A stretch of DNA of 64,000 nucleotides from BACL27 sp964203235 (GTDB lineage Bacteria > Actinomycetota > Acidimicrobiia > Acidimicrobiales > Ilumatobacteraceae): NCBI GenBank assembly GCA_964203235.1, contig CAXNLE010000002.1, forward strand, positions 868,001 to 932,000. Reading direction: 5' to 3'. Made by a program: the position numbers and the translations under genes. The notes beneath the pieces were generated by a model that was given only the letters and a program-made list of their open reading frames with translations, made no database searches and was not told the DNA's origin. Shown here in pieces: positions 35,164-44,209 of this stretch. Each line of letters opens with the position of its first letter. The first letter of the stretch is position 1.

Positions 35164-35352
35164 CTATGAGTTGCGGCGAGCAAGCGGATTCGAGATCAGA
35201 AAATTAGTTTCAAGCGGTGCGCCAGTGACTTCGTCAGTAAAGTATGTGCCTTTTTCAAGTCGCTCCATGGCGGCATCTACGCCGTTTAAATCAAGTTCAA
35301 TCGCATCAATCAGCGCGATATCTAAATTGCCGTAACCAGTCGTTTCTGTCAT
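35164..35352 (-). CDS. Small TraR/DksA-like protein without zinc cysteines
   Basis: The 62-residue product matches the C-terminal part of TraR/DksA-like proteins: AMERLEKGTYFTDEVTGAPL and FLISNPLARR. In DksA-type proteins this region is GTYG-x-C-x-x-TG-x-x-I with zinc-binding cysteines. Here all cysteines are absent, so no zinc site can form. DksA binds RNA polymerase near the secondary channel. Whether this small version does so is unknown. It is divergent from the cyclophilin gene, with 24 bases between the starts. Confidence 0.68.
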   Translation of the reverse strand: MTETTGYGNLDIALIDAIELDLNGVDAAMERLEKGTYFTDEVTGAPLETNFLISNPLARRNS

Positions 35353-35376
35353 GACACGAGTGTAGGGTTCAGGGCT

Positions 35377-35946
35377 ATGTCAACAACACAACCTTCAGAA
35401 TTTCCGGCTCTCGACGGTTCGGCCGCAACAATCAAAAAATTCGCCAGCATGCCACCGATGGGTATTGACCCAACCAAGCGTTACAGCGTGTCAATGGAGA
35501 CGACTCTAGGCACGCTCGTGATTGCACTTGACGCGGCGGCTGCTCCGCTGACTGTAAACAATTTTATTTTTCTCGCCGCGCATCATTATTACGACGGCGT
35601 GATTTTTCATCGAATTATTAAAAACTTCATGTGCCAAGGTGGCGACCCTGAAGGTACTGGTCGTGGCGGTCCTGGCTATAAATTTGGGGATGAATTGCCG
35701 AAGCCGGGTAAATATCAAATCGGAAGCTTGGCAATGGCTAATGCTGGGCCGAACACAAACGGTTCACAATTTTTTATCGTCAGCGGCTCAAGTGGCGTTG
35801 GTCTGCCACCGCAATATTCGTTGTTTGGCCAAGTTGTCAAGGGGCTCGAAATAGTTGATGCGATGCAAAATGTTGCGACGCGACCTGGTGATCGACCTGT
35901 TGAAGATGTTGTAATTAAATCGATCACAATTTCTGTCGCTGACTAA
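35377..35946 (+). CDS. Cyclophilin-type peptidyl-prolyl cis-trans isomerase
   Basis: This 189-residue cyclophilin catalyses proline isomerisation. The active-site arginine region is GVIFHRIIKNFMCQGGDPEG. SLAMANAGPNTNGSQFFIVS and QYSLFGQVVKGLEIVDAM follow. There is no signal peptide or transmembrane helix, so it is cytoplasmic. Length and motifs are normal. It begins ATG 35377. Confidence 0.95.
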   Translation: MSTTQPSEFPALDGSAATIKKFASMPPMGIDPTKRYSVSMETTLGTLVIALDAAAAPLTVNNFIFLAAHHYYDGVIFHRIIKNFMCQGGDPEGTGRGGPGYKFGDELPKPGKYQIGSLAMANAGPNTNGSQFFIVSGSSGVGLPPQYSLFGQVVKGLEIVDAMQNVATRPGDRPVEDVVIKSITISVAD

Positions 35947-35959
35947 CAAATAATCCGCG

Positions 35960-37111
35960 ATGCCAAAACGGCTCGACGAACTAACGATCGTTGAGGCGCG
36001 TTCGTTAGCACTTGCTGCGCAGGGTTTTGATAAACCGCGTTCAAAATCTAAATCATCGACTGCTGATGCAGTTCAAGTGATCAAAAAACTTGGCGTTATT
36101 CAGATTGACTCGGTTAATGTTCTCGTGCGTAGCCAAGAGTTGCCGTTGTTCTCGCGACTTGGCGATCACGACCGAAATGCAATAAATAAAGCCACGGCGC
36201 AAAGCAAGATCTTTGAATACTGGGGGCACGAAGCAGCAATACTGCCAGTCGAAGTGCAACCGTTATTTCGCTGGAAGATGAACGCGGCTCGCACAGGCAA
36301 AATCAAACACTGGGGTTTGACGAGTTTTTATGCCGACAACAAAGCGTTTGTAAAACGCATCTTGAAGCATGTCGAGATAAACGGGCCGGTTGCGGCACGC
36401 GAGCTTTCGACGCGCACTGAAAAGAAATCATCGTGGTGGGATTGGGACGAAGCAAAAACGGCACTTGAATATTTGTTTTTAACGGGGCAACTGATGTCTT
36501 GCGGTCGTGGCTCTGATTTTGCTCGCATCTATGACCTAACTGAACGAGTGTTGCCTCAAAAGATTTTTATTTTGCCCACACCAATCGAAAATGATGCGCG
36601 TAAACAATTGCTCGTGCGTGCGGCAAAAGCACAAGGCGTGGCAACTCTTAGCGATCTCGCTGATTACTACCGGCAAAAAATAGCTGTTATAAAACCGTTA
36701 GTCAGCGAACTCGTCGAACAGGGTGAGTTGCGCGCGGTCACCGTTGCTGGTTGGCAAGAAAAAGCCTTCATACATCGCAATGCGAAGTTACCGAAAGAGC
36801 TTCACGCCACTGCGTTATTGTCTCCGTTTGATTCGCTTGTTTGGTGTCGTCCACGCAATGAGCGGTTATTTGATTTTCATTATCGCATCGAGATATACAC
36901 GCCAAAAGAAAAACGCAAGTTCGGCTATTACGTCTTGCCTTTCATCATGAATGGGCAAATAGTCGGCAGAGTTGATCTCAAAGCCGATCGCGCGAACTCG
37001 AAGTTGCTCGTGCTAAGCGTGCATACCGAAAAGGGCATCAAGCGAGCATCTATCAACGATGCATTGCGCGACGAGTTGCGTGCGCTCGCGAACTGGCTGG
37101 GTTTGCTTTAG
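35960..37111 (+). CDS. YcaQ-like winged-helix protein (putative DNA glycosylase family)
   Basis: The 383-residue product belongs to the HTH_42/YcaQ family. The E. coli member is a DNA glycosylase that unhooks interstrand cross-links. The pattern KKLGVIQIDSVNVLVRSQEL holds the Gln-x-Asp catalytic motif, and PLFSRLGDHDR and EYWGHEAAILPVE follow. The C-terminus has LLSPFDSLVWCRPRNERLFD. It begins 13 bases after the cyclophilin gene. It probably acts in DNA repair. Confidence 0.85.
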   Translation: MPKRLDELTIVEARSLALAAQGFDKPRSKSKSSTADAVQVIKKLGVIQIDSVNVLVRSQELPLFSRLGDHDRNAINKATAQSKIFEYWGHEAAILPVEVQPLFRWKMNAARTGKIKHWGLTSFYADNKAFVKRILKHVEINGPVAARELSTRTEKKSSWWDWDEAKTALEYLFLTGQLMSCGRGSDFARIYDLTERVLPQKIFILPTPIENDARKQLLVRAAKAQGVATLSDLADYYRQKIAVIKPLVSELVEQGELRAVTVAGWQEKAFIHRNAKLPKELHATALLSPFDSLVWCRPRNERLFDFHYRIEIYTPKEKRKFGYYVLPFIMNGQIVGRVDLKADRANSKLLVLSVHTEKGIKRASINDALRDELRALANWLGLL

Positions 37112-37169
37112 TTAACTCGGTTTAGTGTCAAATCCTTGACTCGGGATACCATTTAATAGATAATTGTGA

Positions 37170-38927
37170 GTGCCATTTACAACCTTCTATTTGCGTCGGA
37201 CCAGTCGTCGCATTAGTCGTCGGCTAGATCGTCGGGTTGGTCGTTGGCTAAAAAGTCGGGTTGTTCGAGATATTGGTTTTACGTTGACTGAGTTGGCTAT
37301 CACGATGCTGGTTCTTGGTGTTTTGACAAGTGTTGCGATACCGAGTTTTTTGGGTTCGCGTAACAACTCTTATGACAAAGAAGCCCAAGCATCTATTGAA
37401 GTTGTGTTGCGGGCAGCGAGATTGCTTTATCAAAGTCAGGGTGATTTTTCGAATGCTTCGTCGGCGCAGTGCGGTGATTCTGCTTTGTTGTCGGCTGATT
37501 TATAAAAACTCGAACCAAATGTTGATGTTGTTGCGAGTTCTGTTTCATCAACTAATTCGAGGGTTGTGAGTGTTCAGGCTGTTCAAACATGGAACTCGAA
37601 TGCCGAACTTTTAGGTTGCCAAGGTTTTTATGCTGTTGCGTTGTCGTCTAGTGGTAGTTGTTGGGCTGCTCGGCTTATTGTCGAAGGCAAATTTTTAGCC
37701 GCTAGCAGTGTTTCGCCGGTTACTGTTGCGCAACAAACAAATACTTCTAACAGCGCTGTTACGACTTGGACTGCTCTAGCGGTGAACGGTACTGCGTTTG
37801 GTGTGTTGAAACCGCAAACCAGTGCTGCTGATGGTAACAATACAAATAATCTTGCATCGATAAAAACTTATTGCAAAGCTAAAGAACAATCAACAGGTTC
37901 GCCAACAGTTGATGGTTTGTATATTGCACCGTCACAGTTTTATGCAACGTGGCGTGATGTCGCACCAGGTGGAACAGCCAGCAATGTTTCTGGTGCTGCT
38001 GCTGCGGCAGTAATCGCTGCTGCGGCAGGCACCGGAACTTTATGGACTGCGCGCACTGGAGCAGCCGACGCAAGTTGGAATGACATTGCTTATGGTGACG
38101 GCAAGTTTGTCGCGGTCGGTGATAATGCGGTAATGACTTCAACCGATGGGATTACTTGGACTTCACGAACGTACCCACAGATTTATTACGGAAGCGGCGG
38201 CGATTCTTGGACCGGTGTGGCTTATGGTAACGGCATCTGGGTGGCCGTTGCTTACAGTAACGGTGTGATGACTTCACCTGATGGGATTACTTGGACCACT
38301 CGAGTTGGTCGTGCGTATACATGGCAAAAGGTAATTTATGCAAACGGTTTATTCGTCGCGATATCAGATTTTACCGATGGTAGTGCTTTAAGCCAAGTTA
38401 TGACTTCGCCTGATGGGATTACTTGGACTGGGCGAACGAACCCGGGCGCCGGCAACCACCGCATGAAAGATATTGCGTATGGCAATGGTTTGTTTGTGAT
38501 AGTAGCAAGCGGCGGAGACGGCGAAACTCGGGTATTTACTTCGCCTGATGCGGCTACTTGGACTGGTAGGTCAATCGATTATTATCGGGCTCCCGATTTT
38601 TACAGTGTCGCTTATGGAAACAATTTGTTTGTGGGTTTTGGAGACGGCATGCGTTATACATCGCCCGATGGGATCACTTGGACAAAGTATAACAATGGAA
38701 GCCCTGTCAACTATGAAGCATGGACGTCAGTTATTTATGGAAAAAACATGTGGGTGGCTTTGGCAAGCGGTGGTACTCAAAGAGTTATGACCTCACCAGA
38801 TGCAGTTACTTGGACTCTGAGCAATTCGGCAGACGATACTAAGTGGTGGATTGCAGTGGCTTATGACGGTGTCAAGCTAGTCGCCGTATCAACTTTCTAT
38901 GGGACTGCAAATGTGATGACTGGCTGA
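37170..38927 (+). pseudogene. Modular type IV pilin-like adhesin with beta-propeller tip, in-frame TAA at 37503
   Basis: The gene reads in one frame from GTG 37170 to 38927, broken only by TAA at 37503-37505. The N-terminus has an Arg-rich leader of 36 residues and a prepilin cleavage motif G-FTLTELAITMLVLGVLTS. A conserved middle region follows, shared with the gene at 51052. After an Ala/Val-rich linker, repeats with TSPDGITWT appear six times, each after an AYGNGLFVAV-like strand. A seventh blade is split between the ends (LWTARTG at its start and NVMTG at its end), as in ring-closed beta-propellers. The paralogue has CAA (Gln) at the TAA position, so this is a one-base C to T change. A 111-residue truncated pilin could still be made. 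GTG 37566 could restart the rest without an export signal. Confidence 0.75.
37278..37960 (+). repeat. Pilin-module repeat copy A
   Basis: This segment matches 51085-51770 in DNA and protein and encodes the pilin helix plus the conserved middle region. One stretch of 33 bases is identical (37793-37825 and 51600-51632). Homology stops near the protein motif FYATWRD, after which the two genes differ. Confidence 0.8.
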
Positions 38928-38965
38928 GATTTAAACGCGATTTGACGGTCGGTAGAGTTTTGTAG

Positions 38966-39715
38966 ATGTCGCCGTTGATCGCACTTGCTGGACGATATGG
39001 CGCACCCAGTCGAGTGTCGCGAGATGCAGTTGCGTTTGCGGGGCGACGGTATCTTGATGCGATTCTGCGGGCGGGCGGCGAACCAGTCGTGATTTCTCCA
39101 CAACCATTAAAAACCAATGATGCCGAAGCGATGATGCGACGGTTCGACGGTCTGGTGTTGATGGGTGGCGCAGATGTCAACCCGACTCTTTATGGGCAAG
39201 TTGCCGGTGTTCACGTTTACGGTGTGCAGCCCGAACAAGATGCATTTGAAACCGCGCTGTTGAATGCTTCACTCAATTTTGATGTGCCGGTGTTGGCGGT
39301 GTGTCGCGGAATGCAGTTAGTTAATGTCGTGCTCGGCGGTTCGCTTGTGCAACATCTTGGCGAACTTGCAAATGCGAATGAACTGCTTGCGCACGCGCCG
39401 AAGCAGTTTCCGGTTGGCGAAGAGTTTGCTTTGCACGAAGTGAATATAAAAAACGGAACTCGAATGGCTGATGCAATCGGTGCGACAAAAATTAACGGTG
39501 CGTCATTTCATCACCAAGGGATTTTAAAACTCGCCGATGATCTGGTCGCTGTTGGCCACGCCCCAGACGGAATTCTTGAAGCAGTTGAGCATCGCACGAA
39601 GTGGTTGCTCGGCATGCAGTGGCACCCAGAAGACACGGCCGCCGCAGACCCGCTGCAACAAAATTTATATAACGCGTTTGTTCAGCGAGCGAGATTATCT
39701 TTGTCGCGTAGATAA
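38966..39715 (+). CDS. Gamma-glutamyl-GABA hydrolase-like class I glutamine amidotransferase
   Basis: This 249-residue member of peptidase family C26 cleaves gamma-glutamyl bonds, for example gamma-glutamyl-GABA in putrescine use. The nucleophile is the Cys in VLAVCRGMQLVNVVLGGSL. The catalytic His and Glu are in LLGMQWHPEDTA. The early segment FDGLVLMGGADVNPTLYG is typical of PuuD-like enzymes. It is probably cytoplasmic. The last 34 bases overlap the convergent MpaB-like gene. Confidence 0.88.
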   Translation: MSPLIALAGRYGAPSRVSRDAVAFAGRRYLDAILRAGGEPVVISPQPLKTNDAEAMMRRFDGLVLMGGADVNPTLYGQVAGVHVYGVQPEQDAFETALLNASLNFDVPVLAVCRGMQLVNVVLGGSLVQHLGELANANELLAHAPKQFPVGEEFALHEVNIKNGTRMADAIGATKINGASFHHQGILKLADDLVAVGHAPDGILEAVEHRTKWLLGMQWHPEDTAAADPLQQNLYNAFVQRARLSLSRR

Positions 39716-40584
39716 GGCGATGTCGGCACAGTCGCCCAGCGAATTGCGCGAGTTACTGCGTCGCCTAAAGGTCGTAGTGCGAATTTTTCTGTGATCGGAA
39801 GAAGTGGCAAGCGAAGTGGCTTTCGTGTCCAACTTGGCAAAGTTGCGATTGTCGCCGCGACGAGCGCCGAATATGCAACGCGTGCAGTAGCTGGCAGTGG
39901 AGGTTCGAAAATCAAATATTTTGTAGCGTCGCGCGACTCGTCGGTGCTTGCAAGTTCTGGGCGGTAATCGTGCAGTTGCTGTTTGAGTTCTTTTTCTGAT
40001 TCTGGTGGGTTCGGCACGCCGAGTAAGCGCGCGATTACTGCGACATCTTGCACGTAGCCATCGCGACCTTGTTGATCGAGTGGATAAACGCCATATCTCT
40101 GATGCGCCGCTAGAAACGAATCAACTTCGGCGACATGAACCCAGCGCAAAAGATGCGGATCATTCGCTGAGTACGGACGACCGTCACTCGCAAAACCAGT
40201 CACACGTGTGTGGACCATTTTGATTCTTGCAATGATTTTTTCAACTTCGTCAACTGGACCAAATGTTGTCGTCGCCAAAAAATCTGCGGTGCGCTGTAAG
40301 CGTCCCCACGGGTCGTTGCGATAATCAGAGTGTTGTGCAACACCCGCCATTGCAAGTGGGTGAAGTGATTGCAATAACAATGCGCGAAGTCCGCCGATAA
40401 ACATTGATGCGTCTGAGTGAACACGAAGAATTGGTCGGTCTTCGGTGAAGAGACGCTCGCCTGGTGCATCAATAATTTCTTGCGTTCTTTGGTCGGCGTT
40501 AGGGCCAATAACGCGCGCGCGAATTGCTTCGCCGATTTGATCGCGAACGGTTGCGAACGCCGAATTAACGTCAAGTTTTTTCAT
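39682..40584 (-). CDS. Oxygenase MpaB family protein (DUF2236)
   Basis: The 300-residue product fits DUF2236, related to latex-clearing protein and MpaB-type haem oxygenases. The family pattern SLHPLAMAGVAQHSDYRNDP follows LLLQ, and WGRLQRTADFLATTTFG and WVHVAEVDSFLAAHQRYG appear later, with conserved histidines likely binding haem. ATG 40584 (MKKLDVNSAF) is used; upstream residues are not family-like. The substrate is unknown. It overlaps the convergent amidotransferase gene. Confidence 0.85.
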   Translation of the reverse strand: MKKLDVNSAFATVRDQIGEAIRARVIGPNADQRTQEIIDAPGERLFTEDRPILRVHSDASMFIGGLRALLLQSLHPLAMAGVAQHSDYRNDPWGRLQRTADFLATTTFGPVDEVEKIIARIKMVHTRVTGFASDGRPYSANDPHLLRWVHVAEVDSFLAAHQRYGVYPLDQQGRDGYVQDVAVIARLLGVPNPPESEKELKQQLHDYRPELASTDESRDATKYLIFEPPLPATARVAYSALVAATIATLPSWTRKPLRLPLLPITEKFALRPLGDAVTRAIRWATVPTSPYLRDKDNLAR

Positions 40585-40652
40585 ATCGTTGCTTCTATCG
40601 TGGCACCGAAAAGTGCTGTTTGCATATATCAACGGCAAGTAGAATAGATGCC

Positions 40653-41816
40653 ATGAGTCATAAGGCGGATGATAAATCTGTGCAAATTAAGGCTTCTAAG
40701 GCGAGCAAAAAAACTTCTCAAGACAACATGCCCAGTTGGGTGCCTCGAGCAATCGGATTGTTTTGGGTCGGGGCTATTGCGGTGCTTGTGGTTCGCGAGT
40801 TGTTTCATCAGTTATCTGATTTTTTAGTTTTGCTTGTTATTTCATTATTTTTGGCACTGGCAATTGAGCCCGCCGTTAATCGACTTGCGGCGCGCGGATG
40901 GAAACGCGGTGCCGCCACTGGTTTGATGCTTGTCAGCGTTTTTACGGCTGCAATTTCGTTTGTGATCGCAATCGGAAGTCTGGTTGCAACACAGACTCAA
41001 GATTTGATAAGCAATCGTGATCAATATGTGACTGACACTGTTGTTTTTATCAACGACACATTCGGTTCGTCAATTAATCCGCAATCGTGGATAAAAGCAT
41101 TGAGTGACCCGAATGGTTCGCTGAATAACTTTTTTACAAATCAACAAGATCGTGTCGTCGGTTTATCGTTAGGTGCACTGAGTGGCCTCCTGCAAATTTT
41201 GTCAGTGACGTTGTTCACGTTTTATTTAATTTCTGATGGCCCAAGATTGCGGCGAGCGTTATGCAGCCGTTTGCCAGTTAAACAACAACGAGTTGTATTG
41301 ACAGTTTTTGATCTCGCTATTGCAAAAACTGGTGGCTATATATATTCGCGCGCGCTGTTGGCTGTAATTTCTGCGATATTTCATTGGGTTGTGTTTCAAG
41401 CAATCGGCACGCCTGCACCAATTGCACTAGCAATCTGGGTTGGATTAGTTTCGCAGTTCTTGCCAGTAGTTGGAACATATCTCGCAGGGGTCTTGCCGAT
41501 TTTGTTAGCGTTGTTAGACTCACCAATAAAGGCATTGATTGTGATTATTTTTATCGCCGTGTATCAGCAATTAGAAAACTTCGTACTCGCTCCGCGGATA
41601 ACGGCACGCACACTCGAGTTGCATGCTGCAGTTGCGTTTGGTGCAGCGATTGCTGGTGGTGCGGTGCTCGGCCCAATCGGTGCAGTTTTGGCTCTGCCAT
41701 TTGCCGCAATGGTGCAAGGATTGGTCAGCAACTGGGGCAAGCGTTATGAAATTGTTGAAAACCCACTTGTGTTTATACCGAGTTTGCAAAAAGTGAAAAC
41801 TAAAAAACGCAAATGA
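40653..41816 (+). CDS. AI-2E/PerM family transporter
   Basis: This 387-residue membrane protein belongs to the AI-2E transporter (PerM) family, whose members export or exchange small molecules or ions. About eight membrane helices are visible. The typical segments are FLALAIEPAVNRLAARGWKR near the N-terminus and QQLENFVLAPRITARTLELH in the C-terminal half. ATG 40653 (MSHKADDKS) is preferred over the earlier one. The stop overlaps the following L,D-transpeptidase start by 4 bases (ATGA). Confidence 0.88.
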   Translation: MSHKADDKSVQIKASKASKKTSQDNMPSWVPRAIGLFWVGAIAVLVVRELFHQLSDFLVLLVISLFLALAIEPAVNRLAARGWKRGAATGLMLVSVFTAAISFVIAIGSLVATQTQDLISNRDQYVTDTVVFINDTFGSSINPQSWIKALSDPNGSLNNFFTNQQDRVVGLSLGALSGLLQILSVTLFTFYLISDGPRLRRALCSRLPVKQQRVVLTVFDLAIAKTGGYIYSRALLAVISAIFHWVVFQAIGTPAPIALAIWVGLVSQFLPVVGTYLAGVLPILLALLDSPIKALIVIIFIAVYQQLENFVLAPRITARTLELHAAVAFGAAIAGGAVLGPIGAVLALPFAAMVQGLVSNWGKRYEIVENPLVFIPSLQKVKTKKRK

Positions 41817-42460
41817 AGTTTTTCTCTAAATTGGTATTAGCTGTGGCGTTTATCAGCACGGCCTCATCGTCGGTAGTTGCCTTTGCCGCTGGTGAGTCGT
41901 CGACCACTAGTTCAACTTCAACCACAATCGCATCATCAAGCACTAGTGCTACTAGTAACCCATCAAATACACATGTGGCAACTGCAGCCGAAACTTCATT
42001 GCTTTATCCAGCGAGGTCTCTTAGGTTTCCAGCGTATACGAGGGCCAATCCGCCAGCGGTTCCGAAAAATTCTGGTTTAGGCCGACGCGTTGTTTATCAA
42101 AATAATTTGCAATGGGTTTGGGTCATTGACGGAAAAAATAAAGTAGTGAGAGCAATGCCGGTTTCTGGACTTAGGGGTGTGCCGAATCTAGGGACCTACG
42201 AAGTCAATAGTCAATCATTGCGAAGTTACAGTCTTGATCTTAAAGACGTGTGGTTTAATAACATGACAAGATTCGCGCTCGGACCTAACGGTGGCAATAT
42301 CGGTTTTCACGAGATACCCACCAAATACGGCAAGCCTTTGCAGACGGTAGAACAACTTGGGACTTTTCAGGGCAGTGGTTGCATCCGAATGGCGATTGAA
42401 GATGCGAAGCTTATGTACAACTTTGCAAAACCCGGCACCAAGGTTGTCGTAGTCCCTTGA
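41813..42460 (+). CDS. Secreted L,D-transpeptidase (YkuD domain)
   Basis: The 215-residue product starts with a signal peptide (KLVLAVAFISTASSSVVAFA) then a Ser/Thr-rich linker of about 40 residues. The YkuD domain near the C-terminus has NIGFHEIPTKYGKPLQ and the nucleophile segment GTFQGSGCIRMAIEDAKLM. The usual motif is S-H-G-C-x-R; here the His is replaced by Ser, while Cys and Arg are kept. It should link peptidoglycan peptides by 3-3 bonds outside the membrane. It overlaps the transporter gene by 4 bases. Confidence 0.88.
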   Translation: MKFFSKLVLAVAFISTASSSVVAFAAGESSTTSSTSTTIASSSTSATSNPSNTHVATAAETSLLYPARSLRFPAYTRANPPAVPKNSGLGRRVVYQNNLQWVWVIDGKNKVVRAMPVSGLRGVPNLGTYEVNSQSLRSYSLDLKDVWFNNMTRFALGPNGGNIGFHEIPTKYGKPLQTVEQLGTFQGSGCIRMAIEDAKLMYNFAKPGTKVVVVP

Positions 42461-42476
42461 TTCTCGCTACCGCGAT

Positions 42477-44171
42477 TTAGAAGCGGGAGAGTTCGGTTTT
42501 TAGCAAGTCAAGTCCGAGGTTGCCAAGATCAAGCGCGTAGGCGTGCCAAGCGCGTAGATCAAAATTTGCACCGTGTTTGCGTTTGGCATCATCGCGCAGC
42601 GAAATCCAGACGCGTTCGCCAAGTTTGTATGAAATCGCTTGTGCTGGCCAGCCAAGATAGCGGTTGATTTCGGATTTATTAAACGCATCATCACTTGATG
42701 AGCGTGCCGAAAGAAACTCGAGTGCCAATTCTGGTGTCCACACTTCGCCCGAATGCCACTTAGATTCTTTTGGAATCTTGAATTCGCAGTGCATGCCGAT
42801 GTCTATGACAATTCGCGCTGCTCGAAATGCTTGAGCGTACAAATAGCCAAGTCGGTATTCGGGTTTACCGAGGAAGCCGAGTTCATCCATTAGTCGTTCT
42901 GCGTAAAGCGCCCAACCTTCGCCATGACCGCTGACGAATTCGTTGCGTTGAAATCGTGAAAGTTTTTCTGAGTTAACCGTCGCCATGCCAATTTGCAAAT
43001 GATGACCCGGCACGCCCTCGTGATATGCGGTTGTTGGTTCACTCCACAACGGAAACTTCGTTCGTCCGTTCGCCGGATACCAAGTGCGACCAGGCCGTGT
43101 TAAGTCTTCGCTCGGCGATGTGTAGTACATTGCGGCTGCCCCACCCGGTGGAGAGATCATTGCTTCAACGCGATGAATTTCTTTTGGAATATCAAAATGA
43201 TTTTCACGAATCAAAAACGACATTGCGTCATCCATTAATCCTTGCAACCATTCGCGCAGATTTTCTTCACCTTCAATGCTGTGACTCGGGTCTGTGTCGA
43301 GAAATTCACGAACCTCGTTGAGCGTCGCGTTCGGATTAATCTCTTTTGCAGTTTTAATTAGTTCAGCGTCAAGCCGAGCAACTTCGGCAAAACCCCATTC
43401 ATAGGCTTCGTGGGCGTCGACATTCATCCCCATAAATCTGCGACGGGCGAGTGCATGGCGCTCTTCACCGACACCGTTGCGCGGATCTGCAACTGATGCA
43501 TACGTCTCGCGCAAATAATTTGCCGTTTGAGCCATTGATTCTGACGCGGCAACAGCTGCTTGACGCAACTGCTCGAGCGGCGCGCCATTGATAGCGGCCG
43601 CACTTTCAGCGAATTGCGTGAAAAAGCCAGGAGCATTCGGCGTGCCCGCCCAAGTTTCAAGTTGTTCGGCTACGACTAGCGCTTGTCGTCGTGGAGCAAC
43701 AGTTTTACGTTCAACGCCGAGGTTCCAACTTTCGCGCATGCCAGCAAACGCTTGTGGCACTGCACTCATGCGTTCGGCAATTGTTTGCCAATGTTCAACA
43801 GTTGCAGTTGGCATCAAATCAAAAATGCCGCGAGCAGAGTCAACATCGCCGGCGATCACACGAATTGACCGCAAGTGTTCACCTGCTTCGTATTCAAGTG
43901 TCGACATCTCGAGCGAGTTTCGCAACACGCCTGCAGCCAACCGGTCGTGATCAGCCGACGTGTCAAGTGTGTTCAGCGTCGCAAGTGTCGAGCGCGTGAC
44001 TTCGTTTCGCTCGGCGTGACCGCGAGGGCTGAAGTCGGTCATCTCGTGATCATGACCTGCGATTCCGAGTGCAGTTGCAAGACCTGGATCGGTTGCAGCA
44101 AGTTGCTCTATGTACTGATCTGAAAGTTGATAGACGGGAGAAAGTTGCGCGTTCGTTTGCGATTTAGTCAT
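42477..44171 (-). CDS. DUF885 family metallopeptidase-like protein
   Basis: This 564-residue protein fits DUF885, a family of putative zinc peptidases. The zinc motif is TTAYHEGVPGHHLQIGMA (HExxx-x-HH type) near residue 390. FVSGHGEGWALYAERLMDE with further ligands follows, and the C-terminus has YLGWPAQAISYKLGERVW. There is no signal peptide, so it is cytoplasmic. It is divergent from the SDR gene, with 38 bases between starts. The natural substrate is not known. Confidence 0.87.
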   Translation of the reverse strand: MTKSQTNAQLSPVYQLSDQYIEQLAATDPGLATALGIAGHDHEMTDFSPRGHAERNEVTRSTLATLNTLDTSADHDRLAAGVLRNSLEMSTLEYEAGEHLRSIRVIAGDVDSARGIFDLMPTATVEHWQTIAERMSAVPQAFAGMRESWNLGVERKTVAPRRQALVVAEQLETWAGTPNAPGFFTQFAESAAAINGAPLEQLRQAAVAASESMAQTANYLRETYASVADPRNGVGEERHALARRRFMGMNVDAHEAYEWGFAEVARLDAELIKTAKEINPNATLNEVREFLDTDPSHSIEGEENLREWLQGLMDDAMSFLIRENHFDIPKEIHRVEAMISPPGGAAAMYYTSPSEDLTRPGRTWYPANGRTKFPLWSEPTTAYHEGVPGHHLQIGMATVNSEKLSRFQRNEFVSGHGEGWALYAERLMDELGFLGKPEYRLGYLYAQAFRAARIVIDIGMHCEFKIPKESKWHSGEVWTPELALEFLSARSSSDDAFNKSEINRYLGWPAQAISYKLGERVWISLRDDAKRKHGANFDLRAWHAYALDLGNLGLDLLKTELSRF

Positions 44172-44209
44172 GACTTTACCTTAGACAGTTTTCATGTAAT
44201 GCTCAACGT

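Noticed and set aside
37503..37505. TAA as a recoded sense codon
   Set aside because: All other genes here end normally at TAA, and the paralogue has CAA; a point mutation is simpler.
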